Shown: positions 45,559 through 55,244 of the stretch, in pieces
How the letters are laid out: each line of letters opens with the position of its first letter
Numbering within the stretch: position 1 is the stretch's first letter
Notes under the pieces: generated by a model
The model's database searches: none
The model's input: the letters and a program-made list of their open reading frames with translations, nothing else
What the model was told of the DNA's origin: nothing
Program-made: the position numbers and the translations under genes
Assembly (NCBI GenBank): GCA_016793115.1
Contig: JAEUIN010000063.1
Span: 1 to 64,000 of the forward strand
Reading direction: 5' to 3'
Length of the DNA: 64,000 nt
DNA from: Planctomycetaceae bacterium
Lineage (GTDB): Bacteria > Planctomycetota > Planctomycetia > Pirellulales > PNKZ01

Positions 45559-45716
45559 TTCCCTCGCGCTTCCAAGCCGCGGTAGTTCGATCGTTAACCC
45601 TTAGGGTTCGCGGATCGATTATCCCGATCGACGGGCGGTGTCGGCCGGCTGCGCACGGGTCGCCGCTCGAATCGCCGCCGACGGGTCGTAATCCGTTCGG
45701 GTTCTGCGCACGACGC

Positions 45717-46016
45717 TTAGAAGCGCTGCTTGCCGACCACGGCACCCTTGATCATCGTCACGTACATCAGCTGGTTGTGACCGACGTATGTCAGCACCGT
45801 CGCCGGTGGACCGTTGCCTTCCAAGCGGATGTTGCCGCGCTTCGTCGGCTCGCCTAACAAAGCGACGACTTGCCGTTCGTTCATTCCGTTGGCGACGGCC
45901 GAGTAGCCCGTGGCTTTCGCTTTTTCTTGCCGGCCGAATAGTGAACCTTCGCAGCCGGTGAAAAGCGGGAGAAATGCCAGGGCGGCCAGCAGGGAAACGG
46001 CGCGTCGTCGGAGCAT
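45717..46016 (-). CDS. Small lipoprotein, SmpA/OmlA-like
   Basis: A 99-residue exported protein with a basic start (MLRRRAVSLLAALAFLPL) and lipobox-like LFTGC (Cys22). MNERQVVALLGEPTKRGNIRL near residue 42 resembles the BamE/SmpA-OmlA family signature, in which a helix is followed by LGxPxxR. BamE is a lipoprotein partner of the outer-membrane assembly machine; this protein is too short to be sure. ATG at 46016 is chosen over 46079 because it begins the signal peptide. It stands alone and is convergent with typA. Confidence 0.65.
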   Translation of the reverse strand: MLRRRAVSLLAALAFLPLFTGCEGSLFGRQEKAKATGYSAVANGMNERQVVALLGEPTKRGNIRLEGNGPPATVLTYVGHNQLMYVTMIKGAVVGKQRF

Positions 46017-46185
46017 GAATGTCACTCGGCGTAGAGGAGTCGCCGCGAAGTCGGGCTTCGTCGGCGGGAACGAAATCACGAGTTCCAGATTAATCTCCGC
46101 GCGGAATCACGCCAGAGTCCGTATGCGGATGAAAGATCGTTGCGGCCGTTACAACCGGCACGGCGCGCCCACAGACCTCTCGTCG

Positions 46186-46560
46186 TCAATCCACTTCTTC
46201 GTCCGAAAAGTCTTGCAAGTCTTCGAGTGCGACAAATTCCAGCGTCGACATGTGCGTCGCCCGCAAGCAAACTTTCGGCGCGACGCCGGCTTCGTGAGCT
46301 TCTTGCCAGCGCTCGACGCAGAGGCACCAGCGATCGCCCGGCTTGAGACCGGGAAACTCGAAGTCCGGCACGGGCGTCGAAAGATCGTTCCCCATGCGTT
46401 TCGAGAACGCCAGAAACTCGGCCGTGACGCGGACACAGACGATGTGCAGTCCTAGGTCCTCGCGGCCGGTATCGCAACAACCGTTGCGATAGAAGCCGGT
46501 TAGCGGATCATGCGAGCAAGGTTCGAGCGGAGTTCCCAACACGTTCTTTGCGGTCGACAA
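46186..46560 (-). CDS. DUF2237 protein
   Basis: A DUF2237 protein of about 124 residues (135 if the upstream TTG at 46593 is used). The motif NVLGTPLEPCSHDPLTGFYRNGCC near the N terminus and GNDLSTPVPDFEFPGLKPGD followed by RWCLCVERWQEA are the complete DUF2237 signature with conserved cysteines. The function is unknown; the Cys pattern could bind metal or be redox-active. I favour the TTG at 46560 because GGAG lies 8 bases before it. There is no ATG upstream of the conserved core. Confidence 0.85.
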   Translation of the reverse strand: MSTAKNVLGTPLEPCSHDPLTGFYRNGCCDTGREDLGLHIVCVRVTAEFLAFSKRMGNDLSTPVPDFEFPGLKPGDRWCLCVERWQEAHEAGVAPKVCLRATHMSTLEFVALEDLQDFSDEEVD

Positions 46561-46727
46561 GGAATAGGCTCCGTGAGCGAAATTGGTCGGCAACCGGCGC
46601 GAAAGTAAACGAGGGGATTATACACGAAGCCTCTGCGCGACCGGCACCCGTTGAACTCGAAAGGGACTGATCGGTAAACGGCAGGCCGTTCGCGGCCTTC
46701 CGCAGAAACTCAGTACGAAACGGCCGA

Positions 46728-48257
46728 TTATCGTGCCGCAGCCACTTCGCCGATGCCGGCCGCGTCGCCGACCGCGACCACGGCCGGCGGGGTCCAGGCC
46801 CCTTCCACGGCGATTGATTCCGGAGCGTAAGCCCGCAAGTAGAGCGAGAACGTCCCCTTCGGAGCAGGCAGCCAATTGGGTTTTTCTTCCGCCGCGGGGG
46901 CGGTGTGTTGCACGATGATCGTCAGCGATCCGTCGGCGTTGTAGCGAAGGCCCTTATTCTTCGTGCCCAGCGAGTATCGCTTCAGGTCGTTGTCGTGGAA
47001 GCCGTGCCGCTCGTTGTAGAGCGTGAGCGACCAGAACCCGGCCGCCGGCGGCAGCTTGCCTGCGGCGAACGTGATGCGGTAGCTCCGCGAGCCGTCGAGC
47101 CGGAGGCCGTGAGCGTCGAGATCTTGATAGTAGTACTTAGTTTCGTTGTTGCGATTGACGAACACGTTCGATTTTGCGACGGCGGCCCGCGTCAGATAGT
47201 CGGTGCCGAAGGCGGCGCCGTTCGTGATCGTCGACCAGTGATTCGGTAGGCGAACGCCGATGTTGCGAAATTCAAACAGCGGATTCATTACGCAGGCTTC
47301 CGTCTCCAGCGCGGTCTGCACGAGCAAATTCTTGATGCGAGCGTCTTTCGCCGCAGCGGCCAGCAGTCGGCGATAGGCGGCATAGCGGGCTTCCTCGCCG
47401 ACAGCCGGCCGTACGTCGTCGAGCACTTTCGCTAGATCGTTGAAAAACTCAGCCGGCACGACGCGCTCGCCGCGAAGATTGCTCGTCTTTGGGTACCAGC
47501 GAACGCGTTTCCAATCGCAGGTCTTCAGCTTGCCGAAGTAGCGGCGGGCGGGGTAGGCCATGACTTGATTCACAAGCGGTTGCACGGCCACTCGGTCGTC
47601 GGCCGTGTCGTCGAGAAACACGCGCGGCACGCAATAGGCAGTGCGCGTCGGCGACCGGAGCACGTCTTCGATGCCAGCGGGCACGTCGCCCCGCCAATCG
47701 GGGCCGACGACGAGGTATGCGCCGGGTTTCGTGCCGTAGACCTTGCCGAGCGAGGCGAAGCCGTCGGTGCGGGCGTCGCCGAGTTGATAGAGCCAGAAAC
47801 GGTCGCCGAAATCTGGAACTTGCACGACGACCGGCTCGTCGAGTTCGAATAGCCCGAACCCGTAGATGACGTCTTGATTGGGGCAGGCCACGGTCGTGGT
47901 CGCCGGCGAGATGTAGTCAGTGAGCATTGCCAGTTCGTTGATCGGGGCGACCGGCATACCGCCGGCGCGACCGACGGCGGGCACCTTGCGAAGAACCTCG
48001 GCGGTGTTTTGCACATAGACGAGCGGCCAGCCCCAAACATAGGCCTCGGCCGCGCGGCGCCGGATTTCCGCGTCCGACAGTTCGCCGTCCGTATCGGCCA
48101 CTAAGTCATACGGCGGCGCATGGGTTTCGCGAAGCGAGCAGGCGTCGTTGCATTCGCCGTTGCGATGTCCGCTCCGGCACTCGGCCGAACGAGCGGCGAC
48201 CGAAATAATGAAGCCCAAGGCGAAGGCGAGCAGGGCGCTGAGAGTGCGAGTGATCAT
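46728..48257 (-). CDS. DUF1254 and DUF1214 domain-containing protein
   Basis: A 509-residue exported protein. A signal peptide (MITRTLSALLAFALGFIISVAA) is followed by DUF1254 (about 60-210: EAYVWGWPLVYVQNT, TDYISPATTTVACPNQDVIYGFG) and by DUF1214 at the C terminus (about 370-485: GSRSYRITFAAGKLPPAAGFWSLTLYN and QHTAPAAEEKPNWLPAPKG). These two domains are normally fused as here. No enzymatic activity is established for the family. A cysteine-containing segment near residues 27-42 (CRSGHRNGECNDAC) lies between the signal peptide and DUF1254. The start at 48257 is an ATG. Confidence 0.9.
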   Translation of the reverse strand: MITRTLSALLAFALGFIISVAARSAECRSGHRNGECNDACSLRETHAPPYDLVADTDGELSDAEIRRRAAEAYVWGWPLVYVQNTAEVLRKVPAVGRAGGMPVAPINELAMLTDYISPATTTVACPNQDVIYGFGLFELDEPVVVQVPDFGDRFWLYQLGDARTDGFASLGKVYGTKPGAYLVVGPDWRGDVPAGIEDVLRSPTRTAYCVPRVFLDDTADDRVAVQPLVNQVMAYPARRYFGKLKTCDWKRVRWYPKTSNLRGERVVPAEFFNDLAKVLDDVRPAVGEEARYAAYRRLLAAAAKDARIKNLLVQTALETEACVMNPLFEFRNIGVRLPNHWSTITNGAAFGTDYLTRAAVAKSNVFVNRNNETKYYYQDLDAHGLRLDGSRSYRITFAAGKLPPAAGFWSLTLYNERHGFHDNDLKRYSLGTKNKGLRYNADGSLTIIVQHTAPAAEEKPNWLPAPKGTFSLYLRAYAPESIAVEGAWTPPAVVAVGDAAGIGEVAAAR

Positions 48258-48717
48258 GGTACGACTCGGAGCATGAAACGCGGCGGGGTTGAGCGGCGCG
48301 AGAGAAGGCGGGACGACGCCGGCGGGCGTCGTGCTGCTACAGCGGCGACGGGGGTCGAATGCTACGACCGCGGTGCGGCAAAAGTTCGCGAATTTTCCGA
48401 CAAAAACGATTTATGCGTCGGACCGTAACACCGAGCGCCGAACTGCGCTTTGTCGCAGTTCGTGGCTAGCCACGGCGCGTGCCGCACTTTTCGGTGTGGA
48501 ATGCCACGACGGTTCCGCGGTCGGCGCCGAAGCCGCAGCGAAACTTATGCGGCTTGCCGCACGATGCGGCGAATACCCGCACGCTCAAAGGGAGTGCGTT
48601 AACTCGGCGCTATGTTTTCATCGAGCGAAGTTTTCCGTGTCGGCAAAGTTGCACGTTGACGCCGATGAGTCGTCGCATGCGGCAGGGAACGAGCTTCGCA
48701 AAACATAGGGACAAGCC
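48258..48717. other. Intergenic leader before the chemosensory operon (460 bases)
   Basis: It separates the DUF1254/1214 gene (minus strand) from cheW (plus strand). A 9-bp hairpin with a 6-base loop lies at 48439-48462 (CGAACTGCG/CGCAGTTCG). A weak sigma-28-like pair CAAAGTTG and GCCGATGA (48644-48651 and 48661-48668) has a spacing two bases shorter than normal. Nothing else is recognised. Confidence 0.4.
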
Positions 48718-49221
48718 ATGTCGCAAATGGTCGCTCAACCGCCCGCTTCGCTCCAACGTCAGTCGGACGCCGCCGGCACGATGCAAGTTGTCAGCTTCCG
48801 GCTGGCCAACGAAGAATACGGCATCGAAATCACGAAAGTGCAGGAGATCATTCTCGTCGGCGAGATCACGCGGGTGCCGCAGACCGAGAAGTACATCAAG
48901 GGATTGATCAACCTGCGGAGTACGGTCATTCCGATCGTCGATCTGCGGTTGCGCTTCGGCATGCCGGAAGAACAGCCGACGGACGAGACTCGCATCATGG
49001 TGATGAACGTCGGCGGAAAGACGATCGGCATTATCGTCGACGCCGTGAGCGAAGTGCTGCGAATCGCCAAAGACCAGATCGCGCCGCCGCCGCCGACCGT
49101 GACAAGCCTGGGGCGCGAGTATCTAACCGGCCTGGCCAAGCTCGAAAAGCGTTTGCTCATACTGCTCGATGTGGAATGCATTTTGAAAGACCGCGCCCAA
49201 CCGGCCGCAGCCGTTGAATAA
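48718..49221 (+). CDS. cheW: Chemotaxis coupling protein CheW
   Basis: A 167-residue CheW. The SH3-like repeats begin at about residue 21 ([22 protein letters not shown]) and continue with [31 protein letters not shown] and [13 protein letters not shown], the standard pattern. It couples the receptor to CheA. It is the first gene of the operon and the receptor gene follows by 65 bases. The 20-residue N-terminal extension ([13 protein letters not shown]) is not conserved. Confidence 0.95.
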   Translation: MSQMVAQPPASLQRQSDAAGTMQVVSFRLANEEYGIEITKVQEIILVGEITRVPQTEKYIKGLINLRSTVIPIVDLRLRFGMPEEQPTDETRIMVMNVGGKTIGIIVDAVSEVLRIAKDQIAPPPPTVTSLGREYLTGLAKLEKRLLILLDVECILKDRAQPAAAVE

Positions 49222-49286
49222 TCCGCTGTTACAGCGCGCCCGAATCGAAACCAATCACCGCCGCATTAAACGAGGACACCGAAATC

Positions 49287-51413
49287 ATGGCCGCGAAATC
49301 GAAAGCCGCTCCGTCGAAGCAAGCATCGTCGAAAGCTTCCGCGAGCGTACTCAATCAATTGAAATCGGACCTGAACGCGACCCGCGCGATGGCCGAAAAC
49401 TCGCCCGTCAACATTCTCCTGGCCGACGTCGATCTCAAGATTACGTACGCCAATCCGGCCAGCATCAAGACGCTGCGCACGCTGCAAAACTACTTGCCGG
49501 TCCGCGCCGACGAGATCGTCGGCAAGTCGATCGACATCTTTCACAAGGTGCCGGAGATGCAGCGCCGGCTGTTGGCCAACGATCGCAATTTGCCGCACCG
49601 TGCGACGATTGCGATCGGCCCCGAAAAAGCCGATTTGCTCGTCTCGCCGGTCTACGATCCTATGGGCAAGTACCTGGGCCCGATGGTCACCTGGGAAGTG
49701 ATCACGGAAAAGCTCTCGCTTGAGGAGAAGAGTCGGGACGCCACGTCGCAACTCGCCGCCGTGAGCCAACAAATGGCGGTGATCGAATTCAAGATGGACG
49801 GGACGATCGTGCGGGCCAACGACAACTTCTGCGCGGCGACCGGCTACGGACTCGACGAGATCGTCGGCAAGCACCACCGGATGTTCTGCGATCCGAAGTA
49901 TACGCAAAGCGCCGAGTACACGGCCTTCTGGGCAAAGCTGAATCGCGGCGAGTTCGACGCCGGCGTCTATAAGCGAATCAACAAACAGGGCCAGGAGATT
50001 TGGATTCAGGCCACGTACTATCCGATCGCCGACGCGAGCGGAAAACCGTGCAAAGTCGTGAAATTCGCCACAGACGTGACCAAGGCGCAGGCCCTGCAGG
50101 CTGCGGCCGCCGAGAAGTCGGCGATCGTCGAAAACGCGCCGATCAATATCATGCTCGCCGACTTGAACGGCATCATCACTTACGTCAATCCGGCTTCACG
50201 AAAGACGCTGAAGTCGATCGAGGCGCTCTTGCCGATTCCGGTCGAGAAGATCGTCGGCTCCTCGTACGACGTGTTCCACAAAGTGCCGTCGCACCAGCGT
50301 CGGTTGTTGGCGGATCCGAAAAATCTTCCCTATTCGGCCGAAATTCAATTGAAAGACGAAGTCCTTAAGCTTGAAGCCGCGCCGATTTTCGATGAGAAGG
50401 GGGAGTTTAAAGGGCCGATGGTCACCTGGGCGGTGATCACCGAACAAAAGAACGCCGCGAAGCGCGAGCGCGAAAACCAAGAACGCGAGCAGCGCGCCCA
50501 GCAAGAATTGCGCGACAAAGTGGATCAGATTTTGGCAGTGGTCGACGCCGCCGCGCGAGGTGATCTGACGGTCGAGCAACGCGTGACGGGCACCGACGCC
50601 GTCGGCGAACTGGCGAACGGCCTGCGCAAAATGATGGGAGATCTCCGTGACATCATCACGCAAGTCATCGAAGGTGCGGCGCAATTTACCGAAGGCGCCC
50701 GCGTAGTCTCCGAGAGCGCGCAAACGCTCGCCCAAGGCGCCCAGACGCAAAGCGCCTCGGTCGAGGAAATGAGCGCCACGATCGAAGAGCTCACCCGCAG
50801 CATCGAACAGGTGAAAGACAACGCGGCGGGAGCGAGCAGCGTGGCCCAGCAAACCAGCAGCTTGGCCGGCGAAGGCGGCGCGGCGGTCCGCAAATCGGTC
50901 GACGCCATGGAACGCATCAAGGCGTCGTCGACGCAGATTTCGGAAATCATCCAGGTGATTTCGGAAATCGCCAGCCAAACGAACCTGCTGGCCTTGAACG
51001 CGGCGATCGAAGCGGCCCGCGCCGGCGAACACGGTCTCGGCTTCGCCGTCGTTGCCGACGAGGTTCGCAAGCTGGCCGAACGCTCCAGCGAGGCGGCCAA
51101 AGAAATCTCGGCTCTCATCAAAGAGTCGACGCAACGCGTGAGCGAAGGCGCTACGCTAAGTACGCAAACCGGCGAAGCGCTGACCCGCATCATTCAAAGC
51201 GCGGAAGCAACGGCGAAGAAGATCACGGAGATCGCCGACGCGGCCGTCGAGCAGGCCCACAGCGCGGTGGAAGTGTCGAAAGCCATCCAGCTCATCTCGC
51301 AGGTCACCGAGCAATCGGCGGCAGGCAGCGAGCAGATGGCCTCGAGCAGCGAAGAGTTAGGCGCGCAAGCCGCTTCGCTCCGCGAACTCGTCGCTCGCTT
51401 CAAGGTTTCTTAG
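49287..51413 (+). CDS. Soluble methyl-accepting chemotaxis protein with three PAS domains
   Basis: A 708-residue receptor without any transmembrane segment or signal peptide. PAS1 (about 30-145) and PAS3 (about 272-385) are similar copies ([20 protein letters not shown] against [20 protein letters not shown]), PAS2 (about 150-265) has the [18 protein letters not shown] Aer-type form. A HAMP-like linker (about 405-460) leads to the MA signalling domain (about 470-700) with the hairpin tip [40 protein letters not shown]. It would sense an intracellular cue, possibly redox or a ligand in PAS, and control CheA. The ATG at 49287 follows AGGA. Confidence 0.93.
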   Translation: MAAKSKAAPSKQASSKASASVLNQLKSDLNATRAMAENSPVNILLADVDLKITYANPASIKTLRTLQNYLPVRADEIVGKSIDIFHKVPEMQRRLLANDRNLPHRATIAIGPEKADLLVSPVYDPMGKYLGPMVTWEVITEKLSLEEKSRDATSQLAAVSQQMAVIEFKMDGTIVRANDNFCAATGYGLDEIVGKHHRMFCDPKYTQSAEYTAFWAKLNRGEFDAGVYKRINKQGQEIWIQATYYPIADASGKPCKVVKFATDVTKAQALQAAAAEKSAIVENAPINIMLADLNGIITYVNPASRKTLKSIEALLPIPVEKIVGSSYDVFHKVPSHQRRLLADPKNLPYSAEIQLKDEVLKLEAAPIFDEKGEFKGPMVTWAVITEQKNAAKRERENQEREQRAQQELRDKVDQILAVVDAAARGDLTVEQRVTGTDAVGELANGLRKMMGDLRDIITQVIEGAAQFTEGARVVSESAQTLAQGAQTQSASVEEMSATIEELTRSIEQVKDNAAGASSVAQQTSSLAGEGGAAVRKSVDAMERIKASSTQISEIIQVISEIASQTNLLALNAAIEAARAGEHGLGFAVVADEVRKLAERSSEAAKEISALIKESTQRVSEGATLSTQTGEALTRIIQSAEATAKKITEIADAAVEQAHSAVEVSKAIQLISQVTEQSAAGSEQMASSSEELGAQAASLRELVARFKVS

Positions 51414-51430
51414 CGGCCCAAGCCGATGCG

Positions 51431-51466
51431 CCCCTAGGAAACGCCTTGAACGGCGTTTCCTAGGGG
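51431..51466. repeat. Perfect 15-bp palindrome between receptor and cheR
   Basis: A 15-bp perfect stem CCCCTAGGAAACGCC/GGCGTTTCCTAGGGG with a 6-base loop (51431-51445 and 51452-51466). It has no T tract, so it is more likely an mRNA stability or repeat element than a terminator, in an otherwise tight operon. Confidence 0.75.
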
Positions 51467-51516
51467 AACCGGCCCGCGCCTCGTTCGCCTCCCTCAAGCT
51501 GAACCTCTCGACAGCC

Positions 51517-52389
51517 ATGATCACCGTGTCGCAAAACGCCGACGTCACACCTCAGCAACTCGACCGCTACGCGCGGCTCGTCTATGAGAAGATCGGCGTG
51601 ACCATCTCGGCTCAGAAAACCACGCTGCTTTCCAATCGTTTGCGTCGCCGGCTGCGAGCGCTCAACCTCGACTGCTACGACGCTTACTACGAACTCCTTC
51701 GGAAGGTCGCGGCCGACGATCCGGAGTGGGACGAGTTTCTCAACGAAGTCACGACTCACGAAACTTATCTATTTCGCGACGAGACTCATTGGAACTGGCT
51801 CCGCAACGTCTACCTTCCGCAAATCCTTCTCGAGGGGCGCGCAGGGCGGCGGCCGAAGTCGCTGCGCGTTTGGTCGGCGGCCTGTAGCACCGGCGACGAG
51901 GCCACGTCGATCGCTTGTTGCGCGGCCGATCGACTCACGCCGATGAACGAATGGAAGATCGAAGTCTTCGGCAGCGACGTCGGAGCGGGCGCGGTGGCGC
52001 AGGCCCGCAAGCTGACGTTCGGCGAGCGGGCAATGCGATTGGTGCCGGCCGACCACAAGCGCCGCTTTTTCGACCGCCTGACCGACGGCACCCACGCGGC
52101 CAAGCCGATGTTGCGCGAATTAGTTCGCTTTGAAACTCACAACTTGCTGTACCCGCTGAAGCAGCCGGCGTTCGATCTGATTTTCCTGAAGAACGTGCTG
52201 ATTTATTTTGACGTCGCCTCGAAGCGCAAGGTCTTGGAGACCGTGCGACGGGCGTTAAAACCGGGCGGCATGTTGGTGACCGGGGCGGCCGAGGGGGTCG
52301 CCGAATTGATCAAAGACATGGAGTCGACCAGCGGCTGGTTGCATCGCTCGCCGATGCGCGCCGCGACTGCTTCCGGAGTGCGCACATGA
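51517..52389 (+). CDS. cheR: Chemotaxis methyltransferase CheR
   Basis: A 290-residue SAM-dependent methyltransferase. The N-terminal helical domain (about 8-75, QLDRYARLVYEKIGVTISAQKTTLL) is followed by the catalytic domain with NEVTTHETYLFRDETHW and SLRVWSAACSTGDEATSIA (SAM-binding), FDLIFLKNVLIYFD and GGMLVTGAAEG. It methylates glutamates of the receptor. Its stop overlaps the cheA ATG by 4 bases (52386-52389). The ATG at 51517 follows the receptor by 103 bases, with a perfect palindrome in between. Confidence 0.95.
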   Translation: MITVSQNADVTPQQLDRYARLVYEKIGVTISAQKTTLLSNRLRRRLRALNLDCYDAYYELLRKVAADDPEWDEFLNEVTTHETYLFRDETHWNWLRNVYLPQILLEGRAGRRPKSLRVWSAACSTGDEATSIACCAADRLTPMNEWKIEVFGSDVGAGAVAQARKLTFGERAMRLVPADHKRRFFDRLTDGTHAAKPMLRELVRFETHNLLYPLKQPAFDLIFLKNVLIYFDVASKRKVLETVRRALKPGGMLVTGAAEGVAELIKDMESTSGWLHRSPMRAATASGVRT

Positions 52390-55232
52390 CGAACACCGCG
52401 GAACCGCTCGACGACTTCACCGCCGGGCTCTTGAGCGACTTTCTCGATGAATCGACCGGACTGTTGTCGCGGTTGAGCGAGAACTTGCTCGAACTCGATC
52501 AATGGTCGAAAGGAGCGCACGCTCGCGACGATCGGCCGACCGATCTGTTGAACGACATGTTTCGATCGGCCCACAGCATCAAGGGCCTTTCCGGCATGCT
52601 GCGGCTGAACGACATCAACCTGCTGACGCATAAAGTGGAGAACGTTTTCGACGCGGCCCGCAACGGCGAGTTGCCGGTTTGCGGCGAGACGGTCGACGTA
52701 ATCTTCCAAGCCGTCGACAGTTTGTCGGAATTGATCGACGCCTTGAAGGCTTCGGAAAGCGAGCAAGTTGAATGCGGCGCAGTGTTGGAAAAGATCGAAG
52801 CGCTGCTGAAGCGGTACAACTCGGCCCGCGCGATCAGCACGCAAGCCGAGGTGGAAGCCGACTTGGCGGCGCTGCATGCGGCGCACTCGACGGAAGCGTC
52901 GGCCGTAAAGACAGTCGCCCCCGATCCGCTCGTCGGAATCGTCGACGACACCGACATTCCGGCGAAGTACTTGGGGATCTTCATTGACGAAGCCGGCTTG
53001 ACGCTGGAAGAGCTCTCGGAGTCGCTGCTGGCCCAACCCGGGCCGGCCGGCGTGGAACCGCTCCTTGTCGGTTGCCACCGAATCAAAGGTTCGGCGGCCT
53101 CAATCGGGCTGCACCGAGTCGCGAAGTTGTCGCATGGAATGGAGGATCTACTACAGGAGTTGCGTCGTCGACGCGCCGCGCCGACGACGCAAGAGGCCGA
53201 CGTCTTGCTTCGTTGCGTCGATTCTCTCCGCGGCTACGTGGCGAGTCTGAGCGTCGGCTCGCGTGAGGCCGATACGCTCGGAGAGAGCTGCCGCGCGCTG
53301 GCCCAGCTCACATGCTCCGCGGCGGCTTCCGCAACGCCGGAAGCCCCACCCGCGGCGGCGTCGTTTGAGGAGTTCACAGGGGAATGGGAGCAAGCCAAAG
53401 CGGGAGCTCCGCCGGCGACGATCGGAGTCGTCGGCCAAGTGTTGTTCGAGCCCGGCTTAACTCTGGCCGAACTCAAAGCGCGAGTCTTAATTTCGAAACT
53501 ATGCGGGTTCGGGACGCTGCATTATTGTCGGCCGAGCGAGGAAGAGCTCGACCACGCGACGACGTGCGATCACCTGACCTTCGGTCTGACCACCGACGCG
53601 GCGACCGAGCGCGTGCGCCGCGAGATGTTTATCGAGGGAGTCGCCGCGGTTCGCGTCATGGCGACGAATGAGAGCCGACCGGCGGCGCGTCTCGTCGCCG
53701 AGACGCAGTCGCAAGCGGCGGGAAATGCTCGCCCGGTCGCGCCGCCGGAGACCACGGGCCCGGAAGCGGCAAAGTCGGCCAACGACTCGAAATCTAAGCC
53801 GACGGAGACGCTCCGCGTCGACATCGAACGCCTCGATCAGCTGATGAACCTGGCGGGCCAGTTGGTCATCAACCGGGCGCGGTTCGGCCAGATCGCCGAT
53901 CAATTGAAGGGGTTGTCGTCGTTCCGCACCATTTCGCAATCGCTCTCGGGCGCTCAACTCTGTGCGGCGCGGATCGGCATGGAGCTGCAAGCGTCGCCGG
54001 CCGCCGCGAAGATCGCCGTCCGGGAGGAGCTGTGCGGTCTGACGACGAAGCTGCAAGATGATCTCGATGCGCTGCAGCGCGACATCGCCCAACTGAGCCG
54101 CGTACGCAACGTGCTCGGCGAACTTTCCGAAGCGGTGCATCAACTGGAGCGCGTTTCCGATGGGATTCAGTCGACCGTGATGGACACGCGGATGGTGCCG
54201 ATCGGACCGCTGTTCACGCGGTTCAAGCGGGCCGTGCGCGACCTGACGCGCGACAACCATAAAGATATTCGCCTGGAGATTCTCGGCGAGAACACCGAGC
54301 TCGATAAGCGGATGATCGACGAACTCGGCGATCCGCTGATTCACCTAGTGCGCAACTCGGCCGATCACGGCATCGAAACGCCGGAGGCTCGCGAAGCGGC
54401 CGGAAAGCCGCGGCAAGGCACGATCACGCTCAACGCTTATCATCGCGGCAATAGGATCGTCATCGACGTGTGCGACGACGGCAAAGGCCTCGACGCCGAC
54501 AAGATTCGCGCCAAGGCGCTCTCGCGCGGTCTGATCACCGAAGCCGACGCGGAGAAGATGACGCCGCAACAGTTCTACGAACTCATTTGGCGGCCGGGAT
54601 TCAGCACGGCGGAAAAGATCACCGAAGTCTCCGGCCGCGGCATGGGGATGGATATCGTGTGGTCGAAGATCGAACAACTCAGCGGAACTGTGGAACTGAC
54701 GAGCGTGCCCGGCAAAGGGACGACGTTCTCGATCAAGCTGCCGCTGACGATGGCCATCTTGCCGAGTTTGATGGCGGTAATCGAGGGAGACGTCTTTGCG
54801 ATTCCGGTGGAGTCGGTCGCCGAGATCGTCCGCTTCGACGCCAAGGACGTGCAAACGGTTCACGGCAAGCCCTCGCTGCGCGTGCGCGGCCGCGTGATCT
54901 CGCTGACCGAGTTGCACGACATTTTCGGCGGCGAAGATCGGCCGGCCGCCGCCGCGCGCGACGTGCTGACCGTGGTGATCGTGAACATTGCAGGGCGGGA
55001 GATCGGCATCGTGGTCGACCACCTACTCGGGGAACAAGACGTGGTGATTCAATCGCTCGCCGAAAACTTCCGCAATGTCGAAGGTGTCGCAGGGGCGAGC
55101 ATTCTGGGAGACGGCCGCGTCTCACTGATTCTGGATATCGGCACGCTGCTTGACATGGCTTGTCGGCCGCCGCATGACGCGGCCGCCTTGTGCCATGAGC
55201 ACGAACCGGCCGAAGTTGCGCAGGGAGCCTAA
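52386..55232 (+). CDS. cheA: Chemotaxis histidine kinase CheA with two HPt domains
   Basis: A 948-residue kinase. HPt1 has AHSIKGLSG with His63; a second HPt-like domain has CHRIKGSAA with His231, about 200-260. A linker with a P2-like segment (about 340-430) leads to the P3 dimerisation domain (about 480-620), the HATPase domain (about 620-790; LGDPLIHLVRNSADHGIE, GKGLDADK, GRGMGMDIVWSKI) and a CheW-like domain (about 800-940). It phosphorylates CheY and CheB. Overlap with cheR is ATGA. CheC starts 12 bases after the stop. Confidence 0.95.
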   Translation: MTNTAEPLDDFTAGLLSDFLDESTGLLSRLSENLLELDQWSKGAHARDDRPTDLLNDMFRSAHSIKGLSGMLRLNDINLLTHKVENVFDAARNGELPVCGETVDVIFQAVDSLSELIDALKASESEQVECGAVLEKIEALLKRYNSARAISTQAEVEADLAALHAAHSTEASAVKTVAPDPLVGIVDDTDIPAKYLGIFIDEAGLTLEELSESLLAQPGPAGVEPLLVGCHRIKGSAASIGLHRVAKLSHGMEDLLQELRRRRAAPTTQEADVLLRCVDSLRGYVASLSVGSREADTLGESCRALAQLTCSAAASATPEAPPAAASFEEFTGEWEQAKAGAPPATIGVVGQVLFEPGLTLAELKARVLISKLCGFGTLHYCRPSEEELDHATTCDHLTFGLTTDAATERVRREMFIEGVAAVRVMATNESRPAARLVAETQSQAAGNARPVAPPETTGPEAAKSANDSKSKPTETLRVDIERLDQLMNLAGQLVINRARFGQIADQLKGLSSFRTISQSLSGAQLCAARIGMELQASPAAAKIAVREELCGLTTKLQDDLDALQRDIAQLSRVRNVLGELSEAVHQLERVSDGIQSTVMDTRMVPIGPLFTRFKRAVRDLTRDNHKDIRLEILGENTELDKRMIDELGDPLIHLVRNSADHGIETPEAREAAGKPRQGTITLNAYHRGNRIVIDVCDDGKGLDADKIRAKALSRGLITEADAEKMTPQQFYELIWRPGFSTAEKITEVSGRGMGMDIVWSKIEQLSGTVELTSVPGKGTTFSIKLPLTMAILPSLMAVIEGDVFAIPVESVAEIVRFDAKDVQTVHGKPSLRVRGRVISLTELHDIFGGEDRPAAAARDVLTVVIVNIAGREIGIVVDHLLGEQDVVIQSLAENFRNVEGVAGASILGDGRVSLILDIGTLLDMACRPPHDAAALCHEHEPAEVAQGA

Positions 55233-55244
55233 CGGAAAACTATC

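Noticed and set aside
45595-45612. AACCCTTAGGGTT palindrome after typA
   Set aside because: Only a 5-bp stem and no T run; not a convincing terminator or site.
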